DNA of 64,000 nt from Archangium primigenium (GTDB lineage: Bacteria; Myxococcota; Myxococcia; Myxococcales; Myxococcaceae), in assembly GCF_016904885.1 (NCBI RefSeq), contig NZ_JADWYI010000001.1:6820001-6884000 (forward strand). Reading direction: 5' to 3'. Shown piece after piece: positions 8,185 through 17,913 of the stretch (positions are counted from its first letter, which is position 1; each line of letters begins with the position of its first letter). The position numbers and the translations under genes are program-made. Below the pieces are notes generated by a model that had not been told where the DNA came from, searched no databases, and saw only the letters and a program-made list of their open reading frames with translations.

Positions 8185-9579
8185 TCAGGCCGCCTGGGCG
8201 CGCACGCGCGGCTCCAGCCGCAGCTTCACGCCGTTGAGCGGGCGCATGGTGATGACCAGGCGGATGCCCACCTGATGATCCTCGGCCAGCCGGGGCCGGA
8301 AGCGCTGCAGGCCCACCGCGAGGATGAGCATGATCTCCATCATCGCGAACTGGTAGCCGATGCACTGCCGGGGCCCGCCGCCGAAGGGGAAGTAGGAGAA
8401 GCGGGTGCGGCCCTCCTGGTTCTCCGGCAGGAAGCGGTCGGGATCGAAGCGCTCGGGATCCGGCCAGAAGTCCGGGTGGCGGTGCACCATGTAGGGCGAG
8501 AAGTAGATGAGGCTGCCCTTGGGGATGTGGAAGCCGGAGATGACGTCCTCCTCCAGCGCCCGGCGCGCGAGCATCCACGCGGCCGGGTAGAGCCGGAGGA
8601 TCTCCTCCAGCACGCGCTGGAGGTACTTGAGCTTGGGCATGTCCTCCAGGGTGGGCGGGCGGCCGCCGAGCACCTGCTCCAGCTCCTCGAACACGCGCTG
8701 CTCCACGTCCGGGTGGCGCGAGAGCCGGTACCACGCCCAGGCGAGCGTGTTCGCGCTCGTCTCGTGCCCGGCGATGATCATCGTCATCACCGAGTCGTGC
8801 AGCAGCGAGTCGCTCATGCCCTCGCCGGTGTCCTGATCGCGCACCTGCATCAACATGCTGAGCATGTCGTTTTCCTTCTCGGGGCCGAGGCGGTGCTTGC
8901 GCTCGAGCACCTCGGCCACCACCGCGTCCAGCGTCTTCTTGGCGCGCAGGAAGCGGCGGTTGTTGGGCGTGGGGATCGCGAGCGGCATGGGCAGCACGGA
9001 GTTCACCCGGCGCTCGATCACCTCCAGCATGTCCGACACCGAGTGGCCGATGTGCGAGGCGCTGTCGCTCAGGTGCGCGCTGAGCAGGGTCGCGCCCACG
9101 ATGACGAGCGTGAGCTCCATCATCTCCTTCTCGGCGTCGAGCGTGCCGCCCTGGCGGTTGACCTCCTCCCACCGGTCGAAGGTGGTGGAGGCGAAGTGGA
9201 CCATGGTGTCCACGAAGCGGCTCAGGTTGTGGCGGTGGAAGGGCGGCTGGGTGAGCCGGCGCAGCCTCAGCCAGTTGTCGCCCTCGGCCAGGAGCAGGCC
9301 CTCGCCGATGAAGGGCTTCATGGCGAGGTAGGCGGGGCCCTTGATGTAGTTGCGGTAGTTGTCCTGGAGCAGGTGCTTGACGCCGTCCGGGTGGTAGACG
9401 ACGTGCACCGTGTCGTGCGGCATGGGCCAGCGCACCACGTCCCCGTAGCGCTCGCGCATGGAGTGCAGGGTGGCGATGCTGTCGCGGGCGAAGTCCGAGA
9501 ACAGGTGGAACATCCGCCAGTTGCTCGGTCCGGGCGCGCGCTTGCCCTGGGCGCGGGGGGCCGGAACCGGGGCGCTCAC
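8185..9579 (-). CDS. Cytochrome P450
   Basis: 464 aa soluble-type P450. The oxygen-activating I-helix AGHETS is at about 268-273, ExxR in EEILRLYP, the PERF-like segment DPERFDPDRF, and the heme loop FPFGGGPRQCIG with Cys406 as thiolate ligand. The sequence style (FGGGPRQCIG, RLYP, WMLARRALEEDV) resembles long-chain/terpenoid-oxidising bacterial P450s, but the substrate cannot be read. Its ATG overlaps the stop of the membrane-protein gene (ATGA), and a ferredoxin/MBL gene lies first in the operon, which suggests a membrane-associated lipid substrate and a dedicated electron donor. Confidence 0.93.
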   Translation of the reverse strand: MSAPVPAPRAQGKRAPGPSNWRMFHLFSDFARDSIATLHSMRERYGDVVRWPMPHDTVHVVYHPDGVKHLLQDNYRNYIKGPAYLAMKPFIGEGLLLAEGDNWLRLRRLTQPPFHRHNLSRFVDTMVHFASTTFDRWEEVNRQGGTLDAEKEMMELTLVIVGATLLSAHLSDSASHIGHSVSDMLEVIERRVNSVLPMPLAIPTPNNRRFLRAKKTLDAVVAEVLERKHRLGPEKENDMLSMLMQVRDQDTGEGMSDSLLHDSVMTMIIAGHETSANTLAWAWYRLSRHPDVEQRVFEELEQVLGGRPPTLEDMPKLKYLQRVLEEILRLYPAAWMLARRALEEDVISGFHIPKGSLIYFSPYMVHRHPDFWPDPERFDPDRFLPENQEGRTRFSYFPFGGGPRQCIGYQFAMMEIMLILAVGLQRFRPRLAEDHQVGIRLVITMRPLNGVKLRLEPRVRAQAA

Positions 9580-10592
9580 GAGGCGTCCTCGGCGGCCTTG
9601 AGCTCACCGGGATAGGTGTAGCGCTCGTCGCGCACCACCCACTTGCCCAGGAAGTCCTGGAACAGGCCGAGCAGGGCCGGGTACAGGGCGGCGAAACCCA
9701 GGCAGTAGTAGGGCATGAGGCCCGGCAGGGGAATCTCGCCGCACATGAGCAGGGGCTTCATGTTGTTGGCCACCGGCAGCCAATAGTCGTTGTTGATGCA
9801 GGTGTGCAGCGTGTCGAAGATGGGGGCGACGATGACGCCCATGAACACCATCCACAGCAGCATGGCGGGGGTGCGCGTCAGCTTGCGATAGGACTTGCTC
9901 AGCAGGATGCCCAACCACGTGAAGCCAAAGCTCATCGACGTCATGGCCCACATCCAGTCCAGCTGGCCCGTGGGCGAGGGCGACACGAAGGGCAGGCTCA
10001 AGAACGCCGCGGTGACGGCGACGAACAGGGCATAGAAGCCCACCTGGCTCGCGCGGCTCGGGCGCTTGAAGCGCGCCGGCAGGGCATGCATGAGCATGAT
10101 GAAGGACACGCAGTACATGTAGCTGAGCAGCAGGTGGTCCACCGAGCCGTCCAGCGACGGCTGCTCCTGGCCGGTGAACAGGAAGCGCGTCCACTTGAAG
10201 GGGCCATCTCCCTCGGCGGTGACCCGGCCGAGGAGGTACAGCGCATCCGGCCGCCAGGTGATCTGCCCCGCGGCGATGAACTTGTTCTGCAACACGTTGG
10301 CCGGGGGGATGATGCACATCAACACCAGGAAGTAGGCCAATCCCTTGTAGGCGCGCGTGTAGTAGGTCCGCGAGAAGATGACCACCAGCGCCAGGAAGAC
10401 GAGCGTGCCGCCGTCGAACGTGTAGCCCTGGCTGTAGCAGATCAGCCCCAGGATGAAGCTGATCGCCATGAACAGGAAATGCCGGGGCGTGGTGAGGTCC
10501 AATCCCGACTGAGGCCAGAGCGGCGCATTCAGGGCGTGCTGGGGGGACGAACCGGACGAGTCGACGGAATGGGAGACTTCAGGAGTGGACAT
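9576..10592 (-). CDS. Polytopic membrane protein coupled to the P450
   Basis: 338 aa, no family recognised. About seven to eight hydrophobic helices are visible, for example FLFMAISFILGLICYSQGY, TLVFLALVVIF, AYFLVLMCIIPPANVL, VGFYALFVAVTAAFLSL, MLLWMVFMGVIVAPIFD and YYCLGFAALYPALLGLF. The ATG at 10592 was chosen because AAGGA sits nine bases upstream and the longer frame adds an unlikely basic leader. Translational overlap with the P450 suggests a joint task, such as presenting a lipophilic substrate or catalysing a neighbouring step. Conserved-looking His/Asp/Cys clusters (FDTLHTCINND, LMCGE) in the second half could be catalytic; this is inference. Confidence 0.7.
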   Translation of the reverse strand: MSTPEVSHSVDSSGSSPQHALNAPLWPQSGLDLTTPRHFLFMAISFILGLICYSQGYTFDGGTLVFLALVVIFSRTYYTRAYKGLAYFLVLMCIIPPANVLQNKFIAAGQITWRPDALYLLGRVTAEGDGPFKWTRFLFTGQEQPSLDGSVDHLLLSYMYCVSFIMLMHALPARFKRPSRASQVGFYALFVAVTAAFLSLPFVSPSPTGQLDWMWAMTSMSFGFTWLGILLSKSYRKLTRTPAMLLWMVFMGVIVAPIFDTLHTCINNDYWLPVANNMKPLLMCGEIPLPGLMPYYCLGFAALYPALLGLFQDFLGKWVVRDERYTYPGELKAAEDAS

Positions 10593-10643
10593 GGGAGTCC
10601 TTTCATCATGTCTCAAGGATCGAGAAGGAGGGAAGGCCCCCAC

Positions 10644-11942
10644 TCAGGGCCGCACCCCGAGTGATCCGACGAGCCGCACCCCGAGCCATGTCAGACCCGA
10701 GGCGGTGACGAGCACCAGGCAGCCAACCGCGAGCAGCCGCCGCGCGGCGGCGCGGGCCCGCGCGGGCGTGGGATGGCTCAAGTAGCGGCGCACGGGCGCG
10801 GGCAGGAGCAAGGCTTCACCGCCCTCCCCGCCCAGGGCCCGCATGACACGCGCGAGTCGGCCCTCGGGCGCCTTGCGCGTGGCCACGTAGGAGACGAAGC
10901 GCAGGAGGGAGACCTTGCCGGAGGGCTGCCGACGCATCCAGGCGAGGCCCTCGCGCAGACGCGCGGCGGTGGTGGCCGCGTCCCCCTGCCCCTCCAGACG
11001 ATGCCAGTCGCCGTGCGCGGGGAGGATCCACGTGAAGCGCAGCCACGCCGCCTCGGCCCAGGTCACCAGCCGGCCCACCGACGCGCATTGCAGGTCCCAA
11101 TCGAACCAGCACTGCAGGCGGTGCGCGACGAGGTGTCCCAGGCGCCGGGAATGGCTGAGGTGATCGCCCGTGAAGAGGAAGCGGCCCCGGTACAAGAGAC
11201 ACAGGGTGCCCGGCGTGTGCCCGGGCTGCGGGAGGATGACGAACTCGGCCCCGGCCCGCGCGTCTTCCGCCAACGGGGAGCCATCGAGCCGCCAGGGTCC
11301 CGCCGCCGCGTCCAGCTGCACCTCCAGGCCGGAGGTGACGGAGAAGTAGGCGCTCGCCTTCGCGTTCACGTCCGCGGCGCCGATGATCCCCTGGCAGGCG
11401 GGAAAGCGCGCCCGGAGCTCCTCGAGGTGCTGGGCGTTGTCCCGATGGGTCACGAACACCCAGCGCACGCCGCCGTGCGCCTCCAGCCACGCCCACAGCG
11501 CCTCGTCCGGCTTGGGCAGATCCACCAGCACGCCGCCCTCGGGCCGCTCGATGAAGTAGCTCAACGCCCCGACGCTGCGCGGCGACGGGTGGCCCAGCAC
11601 CCAGACATTCTCCTCGATGCGCCGGGGCCAGTCCGCCCAGGGCGCCGCCAGCCGGTCGTGGGGCGAGAGCGCCCGAGGCCGCTCGATCTCGATGGCGCCG
11701 AACGCACACGCGGCGGCCGCCGCGCGGGCCGCGAGGAACTCCTCGCGATCGCGCGGCTGACGCAGCACGCCAGTAAAGGCCCCGGGCGCGTACGAGCCTG
11801 GCAGCACGGCCGGTCCCCTGGCGTCCAGGCCCGCTGGGGTGGGCACCTCGCCCAGCAGTTCGGGGGCGAGGTTGCGGCACGTCGCGGCGCCGCAGCACCG
11901 CCGGTTCACATACAGCCGGCCCCAGTCGGAGGAGTCATCCAT
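10644..11942 (-). CDS. Ferredoxin / metallo-beta-lactamase-fold fusion protein
   Basis: 432 aa in three parts. Residues 9-86 look like a small ferredoxin: C16-C17-G-A19-A-T-C22 and a distant C79 in ACAFGAIEIE, the CX2AX2C...C spacing of [3Fe-4S] ferredoxins that feed P450s. Residues ~95-330 are an MBL-fold domain with FVTHRDNAQH (a variant of HxHxDH), LPQPGHTPGT, FTGDHL and ILPAHGDWH. Near the C-terminus a hydrophobic helix (LLAVGCLVLVTASGLTWLGVRL) suggests a membrane anchor. It is first in the operon with the membrane protein and P450, 51 bases before the former. Electron delivery to the P450 is a hypothesis; similar Fd-MBL fusions exist in phototrophs and plants with unclear function. Confidence 0.8.
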   Translation of the reverse strand: MDDSSDWGRLYVNRRCCGAATCRNLAPELLGEVPTPAGLDARGPAVLPGSYAPGAFTGVLRQPRDREEFLAARAAAAACAFGAIEIERPRALSPHDRLAAPWADWPRRIEENVWVLGHPSPRSVGALSYFIERPEGGVLVDLPKPDEALWAWLEAHGGVRWVFVTHRDNAQHLEELRARFPACQGIIGAADVNAKASAYFSVTSGLEVQLDAAAGPWRLDGSPLAEDARAGAEFVILPQPGHTPGTLCLLYRGRFLFTGDHLSHSRRLGHLVAHRLQCWFDWDLQCASVGRLVTWAEAAWLRFTWILPAHGDWHRLEGQGDAATTAARLREGLAWMRRQPSGKVSLLRFVSYVATRKAPEGRLARVMRALGGEGGEALLLPAPVRRYLSHPTPARARAAARRLLAVGCLVLVTASGLTWLGVRLVGSLGVRP

Positions 11943-12085
11943 GTCCCCAGTCTAGAGGAGGTGGGTGTCGTGCCGGTCGGGGGGCGGGCCTGGCGGCCCG
12001 GGGAGGGAGGAGGGACGCGGCACGTCGCGATGATAGAGTCCCCGCGCCGTTCCCCCCCATCCTCCGAACAGCAAGGATTCGATTC

Positions 12086-12841
12086 ATGCACAGCAAACTG
12101 TCCCGCTTCGTCACCACGACCCTGCTCGGCGCGGCCTGCCTGACCGCGTGTGGCGATGACGAGGTCAAGGGCGCGGACCTCTCCCGCGTCACCTTCCCCG
12201 CGCGCAACGACTTCCCCGCCGGCTCGAGCAGCCTCAAGACGCTGCCCGCGGGCACGCGCACCTACAACCTGGACTCCGCGCTCGAGACGAGCCACCTGTA
12301 TGTCCAGATCTTCGCGGGCGGCTCGCTGGGCGACAACCACATCGTGCGCGCCACCAACTGGTCGGGCACCGCCCAGTTCGATCCCTCGAACCTGGAAGGC
12401 TGCGCCGTGTCGGTGACGGTGCAGGTGGAGGGCCTGGATCCCGAGCGCGACGAGATGCGTGAGCTGGCGGGCTTCAAGAAGGTGGACGAGAGCAGCCGCA
12501 ACACCATCCGCGAGCACCTGCGGACCCCGGAGCAGCTCGACTTCGAGAAGCACAAGACGATCCAGTTCACGTCGAAGAGCTGCACGCTCTCCGCGGAGCG
12601 CGGCGAGGGCGGCCACCCCAAGGTGGACGTGAAGGGTGACCTGACCGTGCGGGGCGCCACGCAGGAAGTCATGCTGCCGCTGGAGGTGTCCGTGGACGAC
12701 AAGTCGCTCGCGGGCCGGGGTATCATGGTCGCGCGGCACGCGGACTTCGGCTTCGAGCCCTACTCGACGCTGGGCGGACTGGCCCAGAACAAGCAGGACA
12801 TCTACTTCGTGCTGGACGTGCGCGGCCAGCGCGCGCCGTAA
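12086..12841 (+). CDS. YceI-family lipoprotein
   Basis: 251 aa. Signal peptide with lipobox LTAC (Cys22). The mature protein has the YceI lipocalin-like pattern: alternating beta strands with [16 protein letters not shown] near the start, [19 protein letters not shown], a central [15 protein letters not shown] and the usual [20 protein letters not shown]. YceI proteins bind isoprenoid or other amphiphilic chains in the periplasm. This one is anchored and longer than the ~190 aa standard form, with an inserted stretch before the central strand. Ligand unknown. It is monocistronic and converges on rnr across a hairpin at 12853-12899. Confidence 0.85.
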   Translation: MHSKLSRFVTTTLLGAACLTACGDDEVKGADLSRVTFPARNDFPAGSSSLKTLPAGTRTYNLDSALETSHLYVQIFAGGSLGDNHIVRATNWSGTAQFDPSNLEGCAVSVTVQVEGLDPERDEMRELAGFKKVDESSRNTIREHLRTPEQLDFEKHKTIQFTSKSCTLSAERGEGGHPKVDVKGDLTVRGATQEVMLPLEVSVDDKSLAGRGIMVARHADFGFEPYSTLGGLAQNKQDIYFVLDVRGQRAP

Positions 12842-12852
12842 CACACCGCCCG

Positions 12853-12899
12853 GGGCCCGAGGCGCCGCGCTCCCCTCGGGGAGCACCGTCCTCGGGCCC
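12853..12899. terminator. Nested hairpin between convergent yceI-like gene and rnr
   Basis: Outer arms GGGCCCGAGG (12853-12862) and CCTCGGGCCC (12890-12899) are perfectly complementary over 10 bp, and an inner CTCCCC/GGGGAG stem (12870-12883) sits inside. There is no T-tract on either strand. The location between two converging genes suggests a bidirectional end structure. Confidence 0.5.
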
Positions 12900-12916
12900 A
12901 AGGCGCTCCGGAAGGC

Positions 12917-15900
12917 CTACGGCTTCTTCCCGCGACGGGAGGCGGCCGTCTTCCCGGTCGCCTTCTTCGCCGGAGCCTTCTTGGCCGGAGCCTTCTTGGC
13001 GGCGGCCTTCTTGGCCGGAGCCTTCTGGGCGGCCTTCTTCGCCGGGGCCTTCTTGGCCGGAGCCTTCTTCACCGGCGTCTTCTTCGCGGTCGCCTTCTTG
13101 GCCGGGGCCTTCTTCACCGGCGTCTTCTTCGCGGTCACCTTCTTGGCCGGGGCCTTCTTCGCGGACGCCTTCTTGGCCGGAGCCTTCTGGGCGGCGGCCT
13201 TCTTCGCGGGCGTCTTCTTGGCGGCCGGAGCCTTCTGGGCGGCGGCCTTCTTCGCGGGCGCCTTGTTCTGGCGGCTGCCCTCCGAGGCCCGCGACTTCGC
13301 ACGCGGGGGCGTCGGGGTCACCTCGGGCGTGGTGGGCACCGGAGCCGTGACGGCCTCGGGGGCCGGGGTCGGCTCGGCGGGGGCCGTCTGGGACGCGAGG
13401 GTGCGCAGACGCTCGAAGGCCGACGGCGCGGCCGGAGGCGGCGTGGCGCCCTCGGACAGGGTGTCGTCGGAGAACTGCGCCAGCACCTCCGCGGACATCT
13501 CCACCGTCGGGGGCGCGTCGGCCACCAGACGGCGCTGGGCCTCCTCGGCCTCGGCCAGGGAGCGCTCGTGCTCGCCCGTGTCGCTCCGGGGCGTGCCCCA
13601 CTTCTCGCGCCGCGTCTGATCGCGCGCGAGCCGGGCCGTCTTCTTGCGATCCTCCTTGGCCTCGCGGCGGCGCTGCTCGTGCTCCTGCCGCGACACGGCC
13701 TGCAGGCCCTTCACGGCGTGGCCGGCGACCTCGAGGGCCTCGAAGTCGATGCGCCGCAGGGTGACGTTCACGCCGGTCAGCCGCACCCGGGCCTTCTGTC
13801 CCACGCGGACGCGGAAGCCGCCCGGCAGCAGCAGCGCGAGCAGCGCCTTGTCGAAGCGGGCACCGGCCCCGAGCGAGTCCGCGCGGACCAGGCCCTCGAC
13901 GTGCACCGTGTCCAGCTCCACGAAGAAGCCGAACTCGGCGATGCCGGCCACGGTGGCGGCGAACTCCTCGCCCACCCGGTCCTTCATCATCAGGGCGGCG
14001 TAGAAGGAGACGGTCTCGCGCTCGGCCTGCATGGCGGCGCGCTCGCGGTCCGAGCTCTGGGCGGCCATGTCCTCCAGCCGCCGCTCCTCGCGCTCCACCA
14101 CGCCCTCCGGACGGCGCTGGCCCTGGCGGTTCCAGTGCGCCTTGAGCAGCCGGTGCACGAGCAGGTCCGGGTAGCGGCGGATGGGCGAGGTGAAGTGCAG
14201 GTAGTACTCGGCGGCCAGGCCGTAGTGGCCCATGTCCCCGGACGTGTAGACGGCCTGCATCATGGAGCGCAGCAGGAGCTGGTTGAGGGCGCGCTCCTCG
14301 GGGTGGCCCTGCAACTGGCGCATGAAGTCGTTGAGGGCCTTGGGGGTGATGTCCTCGGCGTTGAGCTTGAAGCCGTAGGCCTGGGCCATCTGCGCGAAGA
14401 GGGCGAGCTTCTCCTCGTCGGGCTCGCCGTGGTAGCGGTAGACGCTGGGCAGGCCCAGGTCCGCGAAGAACTTCGCCACCGCCTCGTTGGCGGCGAGCAT
14501 GCACTCCTCGATGAGCCGGTGGCTGTCCTTGCGCTCGCGCTTCTCCATGCGCAGGGGCAGGCCGTCCTCGCCCATGAGCACCTTGTGCTCGGGCAGGTTG
14601 AAGTCGATGGCGCCGCGCTCCTTGCGCATCCGCGTGAGCACGCGCGCGAGGGCCTGGAGCCGCTCGAAGTGGGGCTTGAAGGCGTTGCGGTGCGGCACGT
14701 CCGTGCCGTCGAGCACGTCCTGCACCTCGTTGTAGGTGCAGCGGGCCTGACTGCGCATGACGGCCGGGTACAGCTCGCTGGAGACGAGCTTGCCCTGCCG
14801 GTCGAGCACCATGTCGGCCACCATGCACAGCCGGTCCTCGTCGGGACGCAGCGAGCAGATGCCGTTGCTCAGGCGCTCGGGGAGCATGGGCAGCACGCGG
14901 TCGGGCAGGTAGACGGAGGTGGCGCGGCGCAGGGCCTCGGCGTCCAGCGCGGTGCCCTCGCGCACGTAGTGCGTCACGTCCGCGATGGCCACCACGAGCC
15001 GCCAGCCCTGGGCCACCTCCTCGGCGTAGACGGCGTCGTCGAAGTCGCGCGCGTCCTCACCGTCGATGGTGACGAGCGCCAGCGAGCGCAGGTCGCGGCG
15101 CGCCTCGCCCCGGGCCTCGGCCTCGGAGACGGTGGTGAGGATGGCGTCCGCCTCGTCCATGACGTCCGGGGGGAACTCGTCCGAGAAGCCCTGGGAGTAG
15201 GCGATGGAGAGCACCTCGGCGCTCGGATCCCCGGGCTTGCCGAGCGAGCCGGCCACCTCGCCGTAGAGCCCCTCGCCGGGCTCCAGCAGGTCGGCGCCCA
15301 CGCCCAGGCGCACCTTCACCAGGTCGCCATCGCGCGCCATCTGGGTGGGCGGCACGCGGATGGCCCCTTGGGCCTGGAGGTTCTTGTCCGAGGGCAGCAC
15401 GCGGGTGTCGCGCCGGCCACCGGCCACGTAGGTGCCCACGACGAGCTGGCGCAGCCGGCCCACCACGCGCACGAGCCGCCCCTCCATGCGTCCGGGACGG
15501 CCCCAGGCCTCCACCTGCACGCGGTCATTGTCGAGCGCGCGCGCCGCCTCGTGGGGCGGCAGGAAGATGTTGTCGCCCTCGCCGGACAGCGGGTGCACGA
15601 AGCCGTAGCCGTCCCGGTGCGCGTGGAAGACGCCGTCCACCAGCACGCGCTCCTGTCCCGGGCGGCGCTCGCGCTCGGAGCGATCCATGCGGGGACCGGG
15701 GCGGCGCTCGTCCCGGGCGAAGCGCTCGGGCGGAGCGCCGCGGCCCGGGGGCGCGCCGCGCTGCTCCTCGAAGCGGCGCTTGGGCTGCTCCATGCGGCCA
15801 TCGCGCACGAAGCGGCCCCGGGGCTCGGCGCGCGGCTCGCGCGAGAAGCCGCCCTTCGCGGCGAAGCGCCACGGGGAGGCCGGAGCCGAGGACGACTCGT

Positions 15901-16216
15901 TCCGGGGCGGCTCGGCGCGTGCGGACCCGGAGGACTCCGGGCGCTCGCGGCGGAAGGGAGGCCGGGCCCCGCCCCCACCCCCGCCCTCTTTCACGGGCAG
16001 GGGCTCGGAGGGCCGCGCCTGGCTCAGGCGGAAGCGCTTGCCCTCCTTGAGCAGGGCGCCGTCGCGAACCAGGTCCCGGAGGACACGCTTGAGCTGGGTC
16101 TGCTGGCCCGGGTGCAGTTGGGTGAGTTTGAGCAGTTCCTTGACGCCGAGCGGGTGTTTGGACTCGGCGAGGAGACGCTTCACATCTTGAGGAATATCGG
16201 TCACGAAAGATCCCAT
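12917..16216 (-). CDS. rnr: Ribonuclease R with Lys/Ala-rich basic tail
   Basis: 1099 aa 3'-5' exoribonuclease acting on structured RNA. In order: winged-helix N-terminus ([19 protein letters not shown]), an Arg-rich linker with repeated [14 protein letters not shown] segments, cold-shock domains ([13 protein letters not shown]), the RNB domain with the complete catalytic string [14 protein letters not shown] and [16 protein letters not shown], and an S1 domain ([12 protein letters not shown]). From about residue 985 a low-complexity tail of [16 protein letters not shown] repeats resembles histone H1. E. coli RNase R is 813 aa, so linker and tail account for the excess. ATG at 16216 has no clear ribosome site; a GTG at 16204 preceded by GGGA is an alternative. 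Confidence 0.95.
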   Translation of the reverse strand: MGSFVTDIPQDVKRLLAESKHPLGVKELLKLTQLHPGQQTQLKRVLRDLVRDGALLKEGKRFRLSQARPSEPLPVKEGGGGGGARPPFRRERPESSGSARAEPPRNESSSAPASPWRFAAKGGFSREPRAEPRGRFVRDGRMEQPKRRFEEQRGAPPGRGAPPERFARDERRPGPRMDRSERERRPGQERVLVDGVFHAHRDGYGFVHPLSGEGDNIFLPPHEAARALDNDRVQVEAWGRPGRMEGRLVRVVGRLRQLVVGTYVAGGRRDTRVLPSDKNLQAQGAIRVPPTQMARDGDLVKVRLGVGADLLEPGEGLYGEVAGSLGKPGDPSAEVLSIAYSQGFSDEFPPDVMDEADAILTTVSEAEARGEARRDLRSLALVTIDGEDARDFDDAVYAEEVAQGWRLVVAIADVTHYVREGTALDAEALRRATSVYLPDRVLPMLPERLSNGICSLRPDEDRLCMVADMVLDRQGKLVSSELYPAVMRSQARCTYNEVQDVLDGTDVPHRNAFKPHFERLQALARVLTRMRKERGAIDFNLPEHKVLMGEDGLPLRMEKRERKDSHRLIEECMLAANEAVAKFFADLGLPSVYRYHGEPDEEKLALFAQMAQAYGFKLNAEDITPKALNDFMRQLQGHPEERALNQLLLRSMMQAVYTSGDMGHYGLAAEYYLHFTSPIRRYPDLLVHRLLKAHWNRQGQRRPEGVVEREERRLEDMAAQSSDRERAAMQAERETVSFYAALMMKDRVGEEFAATVAGIAEFGFFVELDTVHVEGLVRADSLGAGARFDKALLALLLPGGFRVRVGQKARVRLTGVNVTLRRIDFEALEVAGHAVKGLQAVSRQEHEQRRREAKEDRKKTARLARDQTRREKWGTPRSDTGEHERSLAEAEEAQRRLVADAPPTVEMSAEVLAQFSDDTLSEGATPPPAAPSAFERLRTLASQTAPAEPTPAPEAVTAPVPTTPEVTPTPPRAKSRASEGSRQNKAPAKKAAAQKAPAAKKTPAKKAAAQKAPAKKASAKKAPAKKVTAKKTPVKKAPAKKATAKKTPVKKAPAKKAPAKKAAQKAPAKKAAAKKAPAKKAPAKKATGKTAASRRGKKP
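12930..13270 (-). repeat. Degenerate Lys/Ala codon repeat in the rnr tail
   Basis: Short tandem units of the type GCCTTCTTGGCCGGA (plus strand) repeat over ~340 bases and encode alternating AKK, APAKK and TPVKK units. This is an in-gene low-complexity repeat, prone to length change, not an intergenic array. Confidence 0.75.
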
Positions 16217-16240
16217 GACAGGGCGCCAATTGGGCCCAGA

Positions 16241-16282
16241 AGAAAATAAGCCCGGCGGGTCCCACTGGGGACCCCCGGGCTT
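16241..16282 (-). terminator. Rho-independent terminator of the H1-like gene
   Basis: On the minus strand AAGCCCGG...CCGGGCTT with an inner GGGTCCCC/GGGACCC stem (16248-16282) is followed by TTATTTTCT. It lies 40 bases after the stop at 16323 and before the rnr start, so rnr must have its own promoter in the short gap or depend on read-through. Confidence 0.85.
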
Positions 16283-16322
16283 GACGGGATGAGGAGTGGG
16301 CTCTGGTCGACCAGAGGGTCCC

Positions 16323-17714
16323 TCAGAGTCGCACGGTCACGTTGAGCTTGAACGAGCGCTCGACCTGACCGGGGTTGAAGGCCTTGGCGAGGAAGAATTC
16401 CACGTCGGAGGAGCCGGGGTTGCGCGGGGTGAAGAAGAACTCGCGCGTGGCGTTCCCTTCCGAGCCAGGCTCGAAGTTGGACTCGCGCAGGCCCAGCCGC
16501 TTGGCCGCCGTGGGCTCGATGGCCCAGGACAGACCCGGCTGCTCCTGCAGGCGGACGATGAAGGCGTGGTTGAGCCGCACGTCGATGTTGGCGGACAGCT
16601 CGCCCTCCACGAGCACCGTCTCCAGCCCCTCGCGGGAGATGGGGCGGGCCTCGGCGGGCCGCACCTCGACGTTCTCCACGTCGATGCGACCGCCCCACCC
16701 CGAGGACTTGTCCGCCACGCCGGTGACGGCGATGGTCTGCCCGAGGAAGCGGCGCAGGCCCTTGCTTCCCTTGCCCTCGAGGATGAAGGACACCTGCTGG
16801 CGGGTGCCGGCGTTGGAGACCACCAGCACGAACTCCTCGCCGGTCATCTCCAGGTTGCCGCGCAGCGAGGCGAAGCCCTTCATGCCCGCGCCCATGCCGG
16901 CGGAGATGACCTGGGACACCTCGCCCGGCGACAGGTAGCGCAGGCGGTTCTCCACCTCCACGGGCGCGGGAGCGGGCTCCTCGGCCTCGGGCTTCTTGGC
17001 GGAGAACTTCCGCACGTCCACCGTGCCGCCGTAGTTGGTGGTCTTCTTGATGAGCCCGCTGACGGAGACCTTGTGGTCCACGTAGGCGGGGAGCACTTCC
17101 TGGTCCGGCCCCTGGAGCACGAAGACGAGCTCGCGCTTGTCGCGGCCCACCACGACCAAGCCCGGCAGCCCCTCCACGAGCGTCAGACGCCCCTTGAGGC
17201 TGCCCTCGCCCACGACGCCGCGGCCCTGGCCGGCGGTGAGCAACTGCTCCATGTCGCGCTTGTTGAGCGGCTCTCCCGGAGGGGGCAGCTTGGTGGCGCG
17301 CGGACGCGGCTTCTCGACCACCGGTGTCTCCACCCGGCCCGAGCCGCCCTCCCGACCCTTGACGGCCTTGGTGACTTCCTTGACCTGGGTGGCCACCTTC
17401 TCCACGGCCTTCTTGGCCACCCCCGCCACCTGCTTCACCTTGGCGGCGGCCTTCTCGGTGACCTTTTCGGCGACCTTCTCCACTGCCTTCTCCACGGCCT
17501 TCTTGACCGGGGCGGCGGCGGACTTCTTCGCGGCGACCTTCTTGGGTTCCACCGGGGCTTTCTTGCCCACCTTCGCGGTTCCGGCTGCCTTCGTCACCAA
17601 CTTCGAAGCGGCCTTCGCGACGCGCTTGGACGCGCTCTTGAGCACACCCGGTTTCGATTTGGCCTTCTTCGCAGCGGGAGTCGCCTTCTTGGCCCCAGAC
17701 CTGGGCTTGGCCAT
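16323..17714 (-). CDS. Histone-H1-like head with OB-type repeats and chagasin-like C-terminus
   Basis: 463 aa, no named family. Residues 1-125 are Lys/Ala/Val-rich in the style of histone H1 ([19 protein letters not shown]). Two similar beta-rich modules follow (about 150-245 and 258-360), each running [21 protein letters not shown] or [22 protein letters not shown], then LxGxDxExVxVxG-like OB strands ending GGTVDVRKF or GGRIDVENV. The last ~90 residues look like the chagasin/I42 beta-sandwich ([44 protein letters not shown]). DNA or nucleoid binding through the head is inferred. AAGGAG lies upstream of the ATG at 17714, and a strong terminator follows. Confidence 0.7.
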   Translation of the reverse strand: MAKPRSGAKKATPAAKKAKSKPGVLKSASKRVAKAASKLVTKAAGTAKVGKKAPVEPKKVAAKKSAAAPVKKAVEKAVEKVAEKVTEKAAAKVKQVAGVAKKAVEKVATQVKEVTKAVKGREGGSGRVETPVVEKPRPRATKLPPPGEPLNKRDMEQLLTAGQGRGVVGEGSLKGRLTLVEGLPGLVVVGRDKRELVFVLQGPDQEVLPAYVDHKVSVSGLIKKTTNYGGTVDVRKFSAKKPEAEEPAPAPVEVENRLRYLSPGEVSQVISAGMGAGMKGFASLRGNLEMTGEEFVLVVSNAGTRQQVSFILEGKGSKGLRRFLGQTIAVTGVADKSSGWGGRIDVENVEVRPAEARPISREGLETVLVEGELSANIDVRLNHAFIVRLQEQPGLSWAIEPTAAKRLGLRESNFEPGSEGNATREFFFTPRNPGSSDVEFFLAKAFNPGQVERSFKLNVTVRL

Positions 17715-17913
17715 CGACGCTGTCTCCTTAGAATTCCCGTGTCATCTCAACGGGTTGCGTACCTGCTCTCGACCGATTCCACGGCCTGGCGATCATGACG
17801 GCTTGTAACGGTGATCAGCAGGCCTGTCAAACAAACTCTTGAATTTCCTGGGGAGTTTGATCCAACAAGACACGCGTCGCTACATCCCTGTCGCGCCCGG
17901 GAAGGCCCTGCCC

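Noticed and set aside
12930..13270. Tandem repeats considered as a CRISPR-like or satellite array
   Set aside because: Repeats are in frame, degenerate, without unique spacers, and encode the basic tail of RNase R.
13568..16249. Plus-strand 893-codon frame opposite rnr
   Set aside because: Shadow frame; the minus strand encodes an unmistakable RNase R.
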